DNA of 31,435 bases from CAIYYX01 sp035530135 (GTDB taxonomy: Bacteria > Pseudomonadota > Gammaproteobacteria > Burkholderiales > Rhodocyclaceae): contig DATKVJ010000125.1 of NCBI GenBank assembly GCA_035530135.1, forward strand, positions 1 through 31,435, read 5' to 3'. Positions 1 to 8,129 of this stretch are shown here, one piece after another. A model generated the notes under the pieces. It was not told the origin of the DNA and searched no databases. It saw only the letters and a list, made by a program, of their open reading frames with translations. The translations under genes were made by a program, and so were the position numbers. Every line of letters begins with the position of its first letter. Within the stretch, counting starts at the first letter, position 1.

Positions 1-42
1 AAGACCTTCGCCGACCGGCTGAAGCGCGCCGCGGCGGAGTAG
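1..42 (+). CDS. 3' end of an unidentified gene (partial)
   Basis: The first 13 codons read KTFADRLKRAAAE and end in TAG at 40-42. The frame is open from the window edge, and the next gene on the same strand follows after 67 bp, so this is probably the tail of an upstream member of the same operon. The fragment is too short to assign a family. Its codon use (GCC, GCG, CGC, CTG) matches the neighbours. It could also be a chance open stretch, but the position and base composition favour a real C-terminus. Confidence 0.5.
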   Translation, partial: KTFADRLKRAAAE

Positions 43-65
43 CCCGCCCGCCGACCGTCCCCTCA

Positions 66-83
66 CCGGGCCGCGCGGCCCGG
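66..83. repeat. perfect 18-bp GC palindrome in the intergenic gap
   Basis: The sequence ccgggccgcgcggcccgg equals its own reverse complement. In RNA it would fold into a very stable GC stem with the central bases forming the loop. No T-run follows, so it is not a classical intrinsic terminator. It lies 24 bp after the upstream stop codon and 14 bp before the AAGGAGG ribosome binding site of the next gene. It could stabilise mRNA or attenuate transcription inside the operon; that role is inference. Confidence 0.5.
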
Positions 84-109
84 CGCAACCGCCCGCAAGG
101 AGGCCGTCC

Positions 110-1297
<1,188 letters not shown>

Positions 1298-1306
1298 GGA
1301 CGGAAC

Positions 1307-2425
1307 ATGGACTTCGGCTTCAGCGAAGAGCAAAGGCAACTCACCGACACCCTGCAGCGCTTCCTCAGGCGCGACTACGGCTTCGAGCAGAGGCGAGCCA
1401 TCCTGGCCTCTCCGGCGGGCTGGAGCCGGGCCGCGTGGAGCGCGCTGGCCGAGCTCGGCGTGCTCGCGATCAACGTGCCCGAGGCTCACGGCGGCCTGGG
1501 TTACGGTCCGGTGGAGACGATGCTGGTGATGAACGCCATCGGTGCCGGCCTGGTGGTCGAGCCCTACCTCGCCAGCGCCGTGATCGCCACGACGCTGCTC
1601 GCCGAACTCGCCGACGAGTCGATCAAGGACGAGCTGCTGCCGCAGCTCGCCTCGGGCGAGGCGATCGCCGCGCTGGCGCACTTCGAGCCGGAGTCGCGCT
1701 TCGATGCCGGACGCATCGCCGCCACGGCCAGCGCCGGCGGCGACGGCTACCTGCTGTCCGGCCACAAGGCGGTGGTCGAGGGCGCTGCTGCCTCTGACTT
1801 CCTGCTGGTCTCGGCGCGCACGAGGGATCACATCGCCCTGTTCCTGCTCGGCCGCGACACGCCCGGCCTGTCCCTGCGCGACTACCCGACGGTCGACGGC
1901 CGCCGCGCCGCCGAGGTCCGGCTCGCCAACGTCTATGCGCCCGCCACCGTGCGCCTCGGGCAGGACGCCATGCCGGCCATCGCGCGCGCGCTGGACGTGG
2001 GCCTGGCGGCGCTGTGCGCCGAGGCGGTCGGCGCCATGAGCGCGCTGCAGGACGCCACCGTCGACTACCTGAAGACGCGCCAGCAGTTCGGCCAGCCGCT
2101 CGCCCGCTTCCAGGCGCTGCAGCACCGGGCTGCCGAGATGCTGCTGCATCTGGAGCAGGCCCGGTCGATCAGCTATCTCGCGACGCTGCGCTGCACCGCA
2201 GAGGACGAGCGGGAGCGGCGGCGCGCGCTCGCCGCCGCGAAGGTGGTGATCGGCCGCGCCTGCCGCTTCATCGGCCAGAACGCCGTGCAGCTCCACGGCG
2301 GCATGGGCATGAGCGACGAACTCGCGGTCAGCCACTGGTTCAAGCGGCTGACCGCGATCGAACTGGACATGGGCGATACCGATACCCACCTGCAACGTTT
2401 CATCGCAATCACCGGAGAGGGATGA
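1307..2425 (+). CDS. acyl-CoA dehydrogenase, small-subunit (PimD-like) partner
   Basis: This 372-residue protein has the acyl-CoA dehydrogenase fold. An N-terminal helical domain runs to about residue 115, and the C-terminal domain carries TRQQFGQPL (257-265) and LHGGMGMS (329-336). The middle domain is degenerate: the usual TEPxxGSD FAD motif reads HFEPESRFD (125-133), and no obvious catalytic glutamate is present. Together with the adjacent large subunit this suggests a heteromeric enzyme in which this chain has a structural or partial cofactor role, as in PimC/PimD and mycobacterial ChsE pairs. A GAGGA sequence overlaps the previous stop codon and serves as ribosome binding site. The stop codon abuts the start region of the next gene. 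Family assignment is firm; heteromer formation is inferred from gene order and motif loss. Confidence 0.87.
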   Translation: MDFGFSEEQRQLTDTLQRFLRRDYGFEQRRAILASPAGWSRAAWSALAELGVLAINVPEAHGGLGYGPVETMLVMNAIGAGLVVEPYLASAVIATTLLAELADESIKDELLPQLASGEAIAALAHFEPESRFDAGRIAATASAGGDGYLLSGHKAVVEGAAASDFLLVSARTRDHIALFLLGRDTPGLSLRDYPTVDGRRAAEVRLANVYAPATVRLGQDAMPAIARALDVGLAALCAEAVGAMSALQDATVDYLKTRQQFGQPLARFQALQHRAAEMLLHLEQARSISYLATLRCTAEDERERRRALAAAKVVIGRACRFIGQNAVQLHGGMGMSDELAVSHWFKRLTAIELDMGDTDTHLQRFIAITGEG

Positions 2426-2427
2426 TC

Positions 2428-3537
2428 ATGGGAAAACGCGCCAAGGCGGTGCTCTGCCGCGAGGTGAACCAGGGCGTTGTGGTCGAGGAGATAGCGGTCG
2501 AATCGCCCCGGCGCAGCGAGGTGATGATCAAGCTCGCCGCCTGCGGCGTCTGCCACAGCGACCTGTCCGCCACCAACGGCACCATCGCCTTCCCGACGCC
2601 GGTGGTGCTGGGCCACGAGGGCGCCGGCGTGGTCGTGGAAGTCGGCGAGGGCGTCGTCGATGTCGCCGTCGGCGATCACGTCGTCAGCTCCTTCGTCAGC
2701 ATGTGCGGCAAGTGCCGCTACTGCCAGACCGGCCGGCCGCAGCTTTGCGACCAGGCGGCCAAGGCGGGCTACACGCTGCCCGACGGCACGGTGCGCACCA
2801 GCGATCTCGCCGGAGCGCCGCTCAACGTCTTTTCCGGCTGCGGCGTCATGGCCGAATACGCGACGCTGCACGTCGACAACATCGTCAAGATTCCGCAGGA
2901 CATGCCCCTGGACAAGGCGGCGCTGATCAGCTGCGGCGTGATGACCGGCTTCGGCGCGGTCGCCAACACCGCGAGGCTGGAACCGGGATCGAGCGCCGTG
3001 GTGTTCGGCTGCGGCGGCGTCGGCCTGAACGCCATCCAGGGCTGCGCCATCGGTGGCGCCGGCATCATCGTCGCGGTCGACACCTCGGATGCCAAGCTGG
3101 AGATGGCGCGCGCCTTCGGGGCCACGCATACGGTCAATGCCGCGACGGAAGAGAACCTGGTCAAGACGCTGAAGAAGCTCACCGAGGGCGGCGCCGACTA
3201 CAGCTTCGAGTGCATCGGCTCGGGCCAGGTCGTGGCCCAGGCCTACGGCGCGCTGAGGAAGGGCGGCACGGCCGTGGTGGTCGGGGTGGCGCCCCCCAAG
3301 GACATGACCTCGATCCGCACCGCCAGCCTGACCTTCGAGGAGAAGACCCTGACCGGCAGCTACTTCGGCTCAGCCCGGCCGCGCCAGGACTTCCCGCGCC
3401 TGATCGGCCTGTATCGGGCGAAGCGGCTCAAGCTCGACGAGCTCATCACCCGGCGCTACCGCATCGACGAAGCGCCGGCCGCCTTCGCCGATCTGGCCGC
3501 CGGGAAAAACGCCCGCGGCGTGATCGTCTTCGACTGA
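2428..3537 (+). CDS. zinc-dependent alcohol dehydrogenase (class III/AdhC-like MDR)
   Basis: This is a 369-residue NAD(P)-dependent medium-chain alcohol dehydrogenase. Probable catalytic zinc ligands are Cys42 (CGVCHSD), His63 with Glu64 (GHE), and Cys169. Structural zinc ligands are Cys93, Cys96, Cys99 and Cys107. The Rossmann glycine motif GCGGVG is at 194-199. Two in-frame ATGs exist at 2422 and 2428. I chose 2428 because GGAGAGG at 2414-2420 is well spaced from it; the 2422 ATG would overlap the previous TGA as ATGA. The gene is in the same tight cluster as the acyl-CoA dehydrogenase pair, so it may oxidise an alcohol or hydroxyacyl intermediate of that pathway; this is inference. The frame stays open upstream to 2014, but that part is a shadow of the preceding gene. 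Confidence 0.9.
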   Translation: MGKRAKAVLCREVNQGVVVEEIAVESPRRSEVMIKLAACGVCHSDLSATNGTIAFPTPVVLGHEGAGVVVEVGEGVVDVAVGDHVVSSFVSMCGKCRYCQTGRPQLCDQAAKAGYTLPDGTVRTSDLAGAPLNVFSGCGVMAEYATLHVDNIVKIPQDMPLDKAALISCGVMTGFGAVANTARLEPGSSAVVFGCGGVGLNAIQGCAIGGAGIIVAVDTSDAKLEMARAFGATHTVNAATEENLVKTLKKLTEGGADYSFECIGSGQVVAQAYGALRKGGTAVVVGVAPPKDMTSIRTASLTFEEKTLTGSYFGSARPRQDFPRLIGLYRAKRLKLDELITRRYRIDEAPAAFADLAAGKNARGVIVFD

Positions 3538-4311
3538 TCACATCTGCCGGAAGCGGCCGGCGTAGCTGCGGCTCACCTCCAGGGTTTCATTGCGGCCGCG
3601 CAGCAGCACCTCGGCGCGCTCGCCCTCGCGCCTGAAGGCGGCGATGGCGCGGCTATTGACGATGGTCGAACGGTGGATCTGCCAGAACACCTCCGGGTCG
3701 AGCGCCTCGGCGAATTCGCGGATCGGCTTGCGCACCAGGCTGTCGCCGTCGGCGGTGACCACCACCGTGTACTTGTCCTGCGCCTGCAGGTAGATCACCT
3801 CCTCGACCGGATAGAGCTGCAGCCGGTTGCCGACCCCGGCCTGGATCCAGCGCAGATGCGGCGCGTCCCTCCTGGCCGGGCCGCCCTCGGCCAGCCCCGA
3901 TATCATCGCCTCGATCCGCGCCAGCGCATCCTCCCGGGTGTTCGCCGCCGTCAGGCGGTTCTTCAGGCGCTCCACGGTCAGCGCCAGGCGCGCGCCGTCG
4001 ACCGGCTTCAGCAGGTAGTCGATGGCGCCGCGCTCGAAGGCTTCGACGGCGTGGGCATCGAAGGCGGTGACGAAGACGATCTGGCAGCAGCCGGCGATCG
4101 TGCGCGCCACCTCCAGGCCGGTCTGGCCGGGCATGCGGATGTCGAGGAAGGCCAGATCGGGGCGCAGGGATGCGACCAGGGACAGCGCCTCGTCGCCGTT
4201 CTTCGCTTCGCCGACCAGGTCGAGCTCGGGCCAGGCCTCCCGCAGCCGGGCCCGGAGCTGGTCGCGCATCAGCCGCTCGTCATCGGCCAGGATCGCGCGC
4301 GGTCGGGGCAT
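3538..4311 (-). CDS. LytTR-family response regulator
   Basis: This 257-residue regulator has an N-terminal receiver domain (about 5-120) with acidic residues Asp10 and Asp11, phosphoacceptor Asp57 in FLDIRMPG, Thr82 and Lys102. A C-terminal LytTR DNA-binding domain spans about 155-257. This is the AlgR/LytR/AgrA architecture, which binds paired direct repeats in promoters. The gene overlaps the upstream histidine kinase by 32 bp, so the two are co-translated partners. Its TGA stop directly abuts that of the convergent alcohol dehydrogenase with no spacer or visible terminator. Candidate targets are the repeats at 5840-5871 upstream of its own operon. Function as a response regulator is certain at family level; the regulon is unknown. 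Confidence 0.93.
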   Translation of the reverse strand: MPRPRAILADDERLMRDQLRARLREAWPELDLVGEAKNGDEALSLVASLRPDLAFLDIRMPGQTGLEVARTIAGCCQIVFVTAFDAHAVEAFERGAIDYLLKPVDGARLALTVERLKNRLTAANTREDALARIEAMISGLAEGGPARRDAPHLRWIQAGVGNRLQLYPVEEVIYLQAQDKYTVVVTADGDSLVRKPIREFAEALDPEVFWQIHRSTIVNSRAIAAFRREGERAEVLLRGRNETLEVSRSYAGRFRQM

Positions 4312-5392
4312 GGGGAATCTCGATGGTGAGGTGGGCGCCGGTCGGCGCGTTGGGGGCGATAACCAGCGCCGCCGCCGGTCCGTAGAGCCGGCGCAGCCGG
4401 TCGCGGATATTGGTCAGGCCGATGCCCTGCGGCGCACCCTCGTCCAAGCCCTGCCCGGTGTCGGCGACGGTGACGCGCAGGCGGTTCTCCTGCAGGCGCG
4501 CGGACAGACTGATGGCGCCGCCCCGGGGCTTGGGCTCCAGCCCGTGCTTGACGGCGTTCTCGACCAGCGACTGCAGCATCATCGGCGGGAAGGGCAGCTC
4601 GCGCAGTCCCTCGGGCACGTCGATCGCCACCGTCAACCGGTCCTCCATGCGGATCTGCATGATCGCGAGATAACTGCTGCAGATATCCACTTCCCGGCCC
4701 AGCGTGGTGCTCTGCTCGCGCATGCTCGGCAGCGAGCCGCGCAGGAAGGCGATCAGGTGCCGGAGCATCACCGCTGCGCGCGGCGGATCGGTCTCGGTGA
4801 GATGCTCCACCGCGGCCAGGGTGTTGAACAGGAAGTGCGGCTCGACCTGCGCCTGCAGGGTCTGCAGTTGCGCCTCGGCCACCTGCCGCCGCAGCGATTC
4901 CAGCTCGGCGCTGTCCTCGGCGCTCACGACGCGCTGCTCGGCCTTGATCTGGGTGCGGGTGGCGATCCTGACCGCCCACAGGATGACGATCAGGAAGAAG
5001 ACGATCTGGGCCAGCGGCAGCTGGTACCCGCCCTCACTCCGGATCTGCTCCCCGCCCTTCAGGCTCCGAAGTCCCTTCAGATCTTTTAAATCCTTCAGAT
5101 CCTTCACATCCACGACCTTGTGCCCGCCGATGCTCACCTCGACGCGCTCCTTGGCTTGGGCGGGTTCGGCGCCGTCCGCGCCCGAGGGCTTGTCGACGAC
5201 CACTGAGACAGGGATCCGGACGCGGCTTCCGGAACCGGCATCGAGTATGCCCTCGAGAACTCCCGCGGCGATCAGGCCCAGCAAGCACAGCAGGATGAAG
5301 CGTCCGGCGGACAGCCGCGCCACGCCCCCGGCCAGGCGCCGCAACAGGCCGCGGATGCCGGTCCAGATCCGGTCGATAGCATTGCCGCTCAT
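4280..5392 (-). CDS. LytS/AlgZ-type sensor histidine kinase with D-L-K repeat
   Basis: This is a 370-residue membrane sensor kinase. TM1 is near residues 31-48 and TM2 near 127-146, with an approximately 78-residue segment between them that is probably periplasmic and contains KDLKDLKDLKGLRSLKGG (97-114). A helical linker is followed by the His_kinase domain, with phosphoacceptor His186 in PHFLFNTL. The ATPase domain has N-box ENAVKHG (278-284) and G-box DTGQGLD (311-317). The 5TM Lyt sensor domain is absent. The gene lies 16 bp after a small membrane-protein gene and overlaps the LytTR regulator by 32 bp. The ligand is not evident. The D-L-K repeat is the odd feature, because it is encoded by degenerate 9-bp units with AT-rich bases unlike the surroundings. 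Confidence 0.92.
   Translation of the reverse strand: MSGNAIDRIWTGIRGLLRRLAGGVARLSAGRFILLCLLGLIAAGVLEGILDAGSGSRVRIPVSVVVDKPSGADGAEPAQAKERVEVSIGGHKVVDVKDLKDLKDLKGLRSLKGGEQIRSEGGYQLPLAQIVFFLIVILWAVRIATRTQIKAEQRVVSAEDSAELESLRRQVAEAQLQTLQAQVEPHFLFNTLAAVEHLTETDPPRAAVMLRHLIAFLRGSLPSMREQSTTLGREVDICSSYLAIMQIRMEDRLTVAIDVPEGLRELPFPPMMLQSLVENAVKHGLEPKPRGGAISLSARLQENRLRVTVADTGQGLDEGAPQGIGLTNIRDRLRRLYGPAAALVIAPNAPTGAHLTIEIPHAPTARDPGR
5057..5110 (-). repeat. degenerate 9-bp tandem repeat inside the histidine kinase gene
   Basis: Six consecutive 9-bp units can be read on the plus strand: cttcaggct, ccgaagtcc, cttcagatc, ttttaaatc, cttcagatc, cttcacatc. Two are identical. In the coding direction they give D-L-K tripeptides that degrade into GLR and SLK. 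The unit length preserves the reading frame, so copy number could vary by slippage without breaking the gene. That this happens is inference from the repeat structure. Confidence 0.75.
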
Positions 5393-5408
5393 GATCGCTC
5401 GATTGCCT

Positions 5409-5657
5409 TCAGGAAACGGGGCGTTCCAAGGACGCCGGTTTTACCACGCGGCACCCCGCCAGTGTAGCCGCAGCGGCGGAATTTGCCTGCGCGCCGGGCG
5501 CCGCGGCCAGCCGGCCGCCGCCCTCGGCCGCCCGCGCGTAATGCTCGGCCAGCGCCAGTTGCCCGCCCAGCACCAACAGGCTCATCATCGTCGCCGCGAC
5601 GCCGGCCAAGCAGCGCGTCGGTCCGCTCAATCCCCTCAATCCCGTATGTCCGCTCAT
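5409..5657 (-). CDS. small single-helix membrane or exported protein, first gene of the kinase operon
   Basis: This is an 82-residue open frame of no family I recognise. A hydrophobic segment at about 17-37 (CLAGVAATMMSLLVLGGQLALA) is followed by EHYARAA and an Ala-rich tail with one cysteine at 69. It could be a membrane anchor or an uncleaved or cleaved signal peptide. The N-terminus reads GLRGLSG, echoing GLRSLKG in the neighbouring kinase. A good GGGAGAG ribosome binding site lies just upstream, and the stop is only 16 bp before the kinase start. These support a real gene that may be an accessory to, or signal for, the kinase. It is too short for strong codon statistics, so moderate certainty only. 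Confidence 0.6.
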   Translation of the reverse strand: MSGHTGLRGLSGPTRCLAGVAATMMSLLVLGGQLALAEHYARAAEGGGRLAAAPGAQANSAAAATLAGCRVVKPASLERPVS

Positions 5658-5883
5658 TGCGCTCTCCCGTCGATCGGTGCCACGCGCACCGTTGCCGTCA
5701 CTCTAGGAGATGCGTCGGTGGCGCTCCAGGGCCGTGCGACGGACTGCGCTCGAAACGGCGCGAGCCGCCGATCGCCGCGACGGGCCGGAGTGGAAATTTG
5801 CGCTAGTGCCCGTTGCCGGGATGCTGTTACCCGGCTACAGGCACTTGTGCCTACGTGGCGGTACTTGTGCCGCGGCGTCGGGG
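5658..5883 (-). promoter_or_regulatory. upstream region of the small protein-kinase-regulator operon
   Basis: These 226 bp hold no convincing gene. They separate the small-protein start from the end of an acyl-CoA dehydrogenase gene on the same strand, so the operon promoter should lie here. A weak -10-like TAGAGT (minus strand, near 5701-5706) precedes the ribosome binding site. I see no good -35 for it, which would fit activator dependence. The direct repeats listed separately lie at the far end, about 180 bp before the start codon. Confidence 0.5.
5840..5871. promoter_or_regulatory. paired direct repeats, candidate LytTR operator
   Basis: ggcacttgtgcc (5840-5851) and ggtacttgtgcc (5860-5871) differ at one base and repeat with a 20-bp period. 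A weaker third copy, ctagtgcc, lies at 5803-5810, 41 bp before the matching part of the first. All three therefore fall on nearly the same helix face. Paired direct repeats about two helical turns apart are the known mode for LytTR regulators. Assignment to the regulator encoded downstream is inference. The first copy is also a short inverted repeat around TT, so a dimeric helix-turn-helix protein is the alternative. Confidence 0.5.
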
Positions 5884-7164
5884 CTACCGTCTGGCGTTCT
5901 TCAACTGCTCGGGCAGGGTGAAGTAGCGCGCGCTCCTGCCGAGCTCTTTCCGGGCGCGGTCGAGCTCGTGGCGGGCGACCGTGCGCAGATGCACTTCGTC
6001 CGGGCCGTCCAGCAGGCGCAGCGCCCGCCCCCAGGTCCAGAAGTAGGCGAGCGGTGTATCCGGGGCGAGCCCCATGGCGCCGAACACCTGGATGGCGCGA
6101 TCGACCACGCGGGTTTGCAGGCGTGCGCTGACCACCTTGATCGCCGCCACATCCACCCGTCCGGCCTTGTTGCCGTCGCGGTCGAGCGCCCAGGCCGCGC
6201 GCAGCACCAGCAATCGGGCCTGATCGATCTCCAGGCGCGACTTTGCGATCCACTCCTGGATGTTGGCGATTTCGGCCAGATGCTTGCCGAAGGCGTGCCG
6301 TTCGAGCGCCCGGTCGCACATCAATTCCAGCGCCAGCTCGCACTGGCCGATGGTGCGCATCGCGTGATGGATGCGGCCGGGGCCCAGGCGCGCCTGGGCC
6401 ATCGCGAAGCCCCGGCCCGACGCGCCCAGCAGGTTGGCCGCAGGAACGCGGACGTCGCGGAACAGCAGCTCGCAATGCCCCTCCGGGGCGCTGTGCTGCA
6501 TGATCGGGATGTTGCGCACCAGCGTCAGGCCGGGGCTGTCCATCGGCACCAGCGCCATGCTGTGTTCGCCGTGCCTGCCGCCATCGTCCCCGACCTCAGC
6601 CTCGCCGCTCCTGCCCAGCACGATCGCCAGCCGGCAGTCGGGATGCTGCGCGCCGGTGATGAACCACTTGCGCCCGTTGATCACCAGCTCGTCGCCCTCG
6701 CGGCGGATCGAGGTCTGGATGTTGGTGGCGTCGGACGAGGCGACGTCTGGCTCGGACATCGCGAAGGTCGAGCGGATCTCCCCGGCCAAGAGCGGACCCA
6801 GCCAGCGCCGATACTGCTCGGGGCTGGCGAACAGATGCAGCAGTTCCATGTTGCCGGTGTCGGGCGCGCTGCAGTTGAACACCTCGGAGGCCCAGGGCAG
6901 GCGGCCCATGATCTCGGCCAGCGGCGCGTACTCCAGGTTGGAAAGGCGCGTGCCCGGCTCGTCCTCGCGCAGGTCCGGCAGGAACAGGTTCCACAGCCCC
7001 TCCGATTTCGCCAGCGCCTTCATGTCCGCGAGGAAGGGCGGCGGATAGATGCCGTCGGCCACCGAACGGTGCCAGCCGGCGTTGTAGGGCAGCACGTAGC
7101 GGTCGATGAAGTCGGCGAGGCGCCGCCGCAACTCCTCGACCTTGGGGGAGTATTCGAAATCCAT
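5884..7164 (-). CDS. acyl-CoA dehydrogenase, ACAD10/11-like
   Basis: This is a 426-residue acyl-CoA dehydrogenase. The FAD motif region TFAMSEPDVASSD is at 133-145, the strand INGRKWFITGAQ at 162-173, and RHAFGKHLAEI at 289-299. The C-terminal motif is LDGPDEVH (385-392), where Asp386 sits in place of the usual catalytic glutamate, as in the ACAD10/11 branch. That branch acts on longer or hydroxylated acyl-CoAs in other organisms; the substrate here is unknown. The start was set at ATG 7164 because the protein begins MDFEYSPKVEELRR and a CCGGAG ribosome binding site lies just upstream; the open frame extends further but without family similarity. It is divergent from a short-chain dehydrogenase, with which it may share a pathway. 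Confidence 0.9.
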   Translation of the reverse strand: MDFEYSPKVEELRRRLADFIDRYVLPYNAGWHRSVADGIYPPPFLADMKALAKSEGLWNLFLPDLREDEPGTRLSNLEYAPLAEIMGRLPWASEVFNCSAPDTGNMELLHLFASPEQYRRWLGPLLAGEIRSTFAMSEPDVASSDATNIQTSIRREGDELVINGRKWFITGAQHPDCRLAIVLGRSGEAEVGDDGGRHGEHSMALVPMDSPGLTLVRNIPIMQHSAPEGHCELLFRDVRVPAANLLGASGRGFAMAQARLGPGRIHHAMRTIGQCELALELMCDRALERHAFGKHLAEIANIQEWIAKSRLEIDQARLLVLRAAWALDRDGNKAGRVDVAAIKVVSARLQTRVVDRAIQVFGAMGLAPDTPLAYFWTWGRALRLLDGPDEVHLRTVARHELDRARKELGRSARYFTLPEQLKNARR

Positions 7165-7279
7165 GGCGTGATCTCCGGTCAGTTTCGCTCTGCGAACCTG
7201 CGTTTCATTTTTTTCGCCCTCATGATATCTTCTCAGCGCTGAACTTGAAACCGCCGGCACCTCAGAGGAGGGGATGAGC
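7165..7279. promoter_or_regulatory. divergent promoter region between acyl-CoA dehydrogenase and SDR genes
   Basis: This gap is noticeably AT-rich in its middle (a T7 tract near 7208-7214) compared with flanking genes. For the minus-strand gene a -10-like TATCAT (complement of 7222-7227) is preceded 16 bp away by TTCAAG (7244-7249), which is a weak -35. For the plus strand I see only a weak TATCTT near 7226. The region ends in GAGGAGG at 7266-7272, the ribosome binding site of the SDR gene. No clear operator is visible. Confidence 0.35.
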
Positions 7280-8119
7280 ATGCAGGATTTCCGCGACAAG
7301 ACCGCCGTCATCACCGGCGCCGCCAGCGGCATCGGCCTCGCCCTGGCCAGACGCGGCGCCAAAGAGGGGATGCGCCTGGTGCTGGCCGACATCGAGGGCG
7401 AGAAGCTAGCGGCGCAAGCGGCGACGCTCGGCGTCGATCCCGAGCGGCTGTCTGTGCACCGCGTCGATGTCAGCCGCGACGAGGACATCGCGGCGCTGGC
7501 CGATGCCGCCTACCGCCGCTTCGGCGCCGTGCACCTGCTCTGCAACAACGCCGGTGTCGGCCTGACGCGCGTCACCTGGGAGCATTCGCTCGACGACTGG
7601 CAGTGGGTGCTGGGCGTCAACCTGTGGAGCGTGGTGCACGGCATCCGCCACTTCGTGCCGCGCATGCTGAAACAGGCGCAGGACTGCCACATCGTCAACA
7701 CCGCGTCGGTCGCCGGCCTGGTGTCGACGCCGGGCATGGCCGCCTACAACGTTTCCAAGCACGGGGTCGTGACGCTCTCGGAGACCCTCTACGGCGAACT
7801 CACTGCGCTCGGGGCCAAGATCGGCGTCTCTGTGCTGTGTCCGGCCTGGGTGCCCACCGGCATCCACGAATCCGGCCGCAACCGGCAGGAGCGCTTCGGC
7901 ACTCCCGGGGAAGCCTCGGAAATCTCCAGGGCCTACGAGGAGCGCATGGGCCAGGCGGTGAAATCGGGGCGCCTTTCCGCCGACGACATGGCCAATGCGG
8001 TGTTCGAGGCGGTGGTGGAACAGCGCTTCTACGTCATTCCCCACCGCAAGATCAATCGCGCGATCGAACTACGCATGGAGGACATCATGCAGCAGCGCAA
8101 TCCCACGCCCTTGGCCTGA
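7280..8119 (+). CDS. short-chain dehydrogenase/reductase (SDR)
   Basis: This 279-residue classical SDR binds NAD(P) through TGAASGIG (12-19) and NNAG (89-92). Its catalytic residues are Ser143, Tyr156 and Lys160 (YNVSK). The acidic residue in LADIEG (35-40) at the end of the second strand favours NAD over NADP. Two in-frame ATGs exist at 7274 and 7280. GAGGAGG at 7266-7272 is properly spaced only for 7280. It oxidises or reduces a hydroxyl or keto group, probably of a catabolic intermediate given the adjacent acyl-CoA dehydrogenase and MDR genes. The next gene begins 10 bp after its stop. The substrate cannot be assigned. Confidence 0.9.
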   Translation: MQDFRDKTAVITGAASGIGLALARRGAKEGMRLVLADIEGEKLAAQAATLGVDPERLSVHRVDVSRDEDIAALADAAYRRFGAVHLLCNNAGVGLTRVTWEHSLDDWQWVLGVNLWSVVHGIRHFVPRMLKQAQDCHIVNTASVAGLVSTPGMAAYNVSKHGVVTLSETLYGELTALGAKIGVSVLCPAWVPTGIHESGRNRQERFGTPGEASEISRAYEERMGQAVKSGRLSADDMANAVFEAVVEQRFYVIPHRKINRAIELRMEDIMQQRNPTPLA

Positions 8120-8129
8120 AGGAAATCCG

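Noticed and set aside
2014..2427. Upstream extension of the alcohol dehydrogenase frame
   Set aside because: It overlaps the preceding acyl-CoA dehydrogenase in another frame and lacks similarity to the dehydrogenase family; a good ribosome binding site precedes 2428.
5057..5110. Considered as a CRISPR-like or integration repeat
   Set aside because: Units are 9 bp, contiguous and coding; there are no spacers, leader or cas genes.
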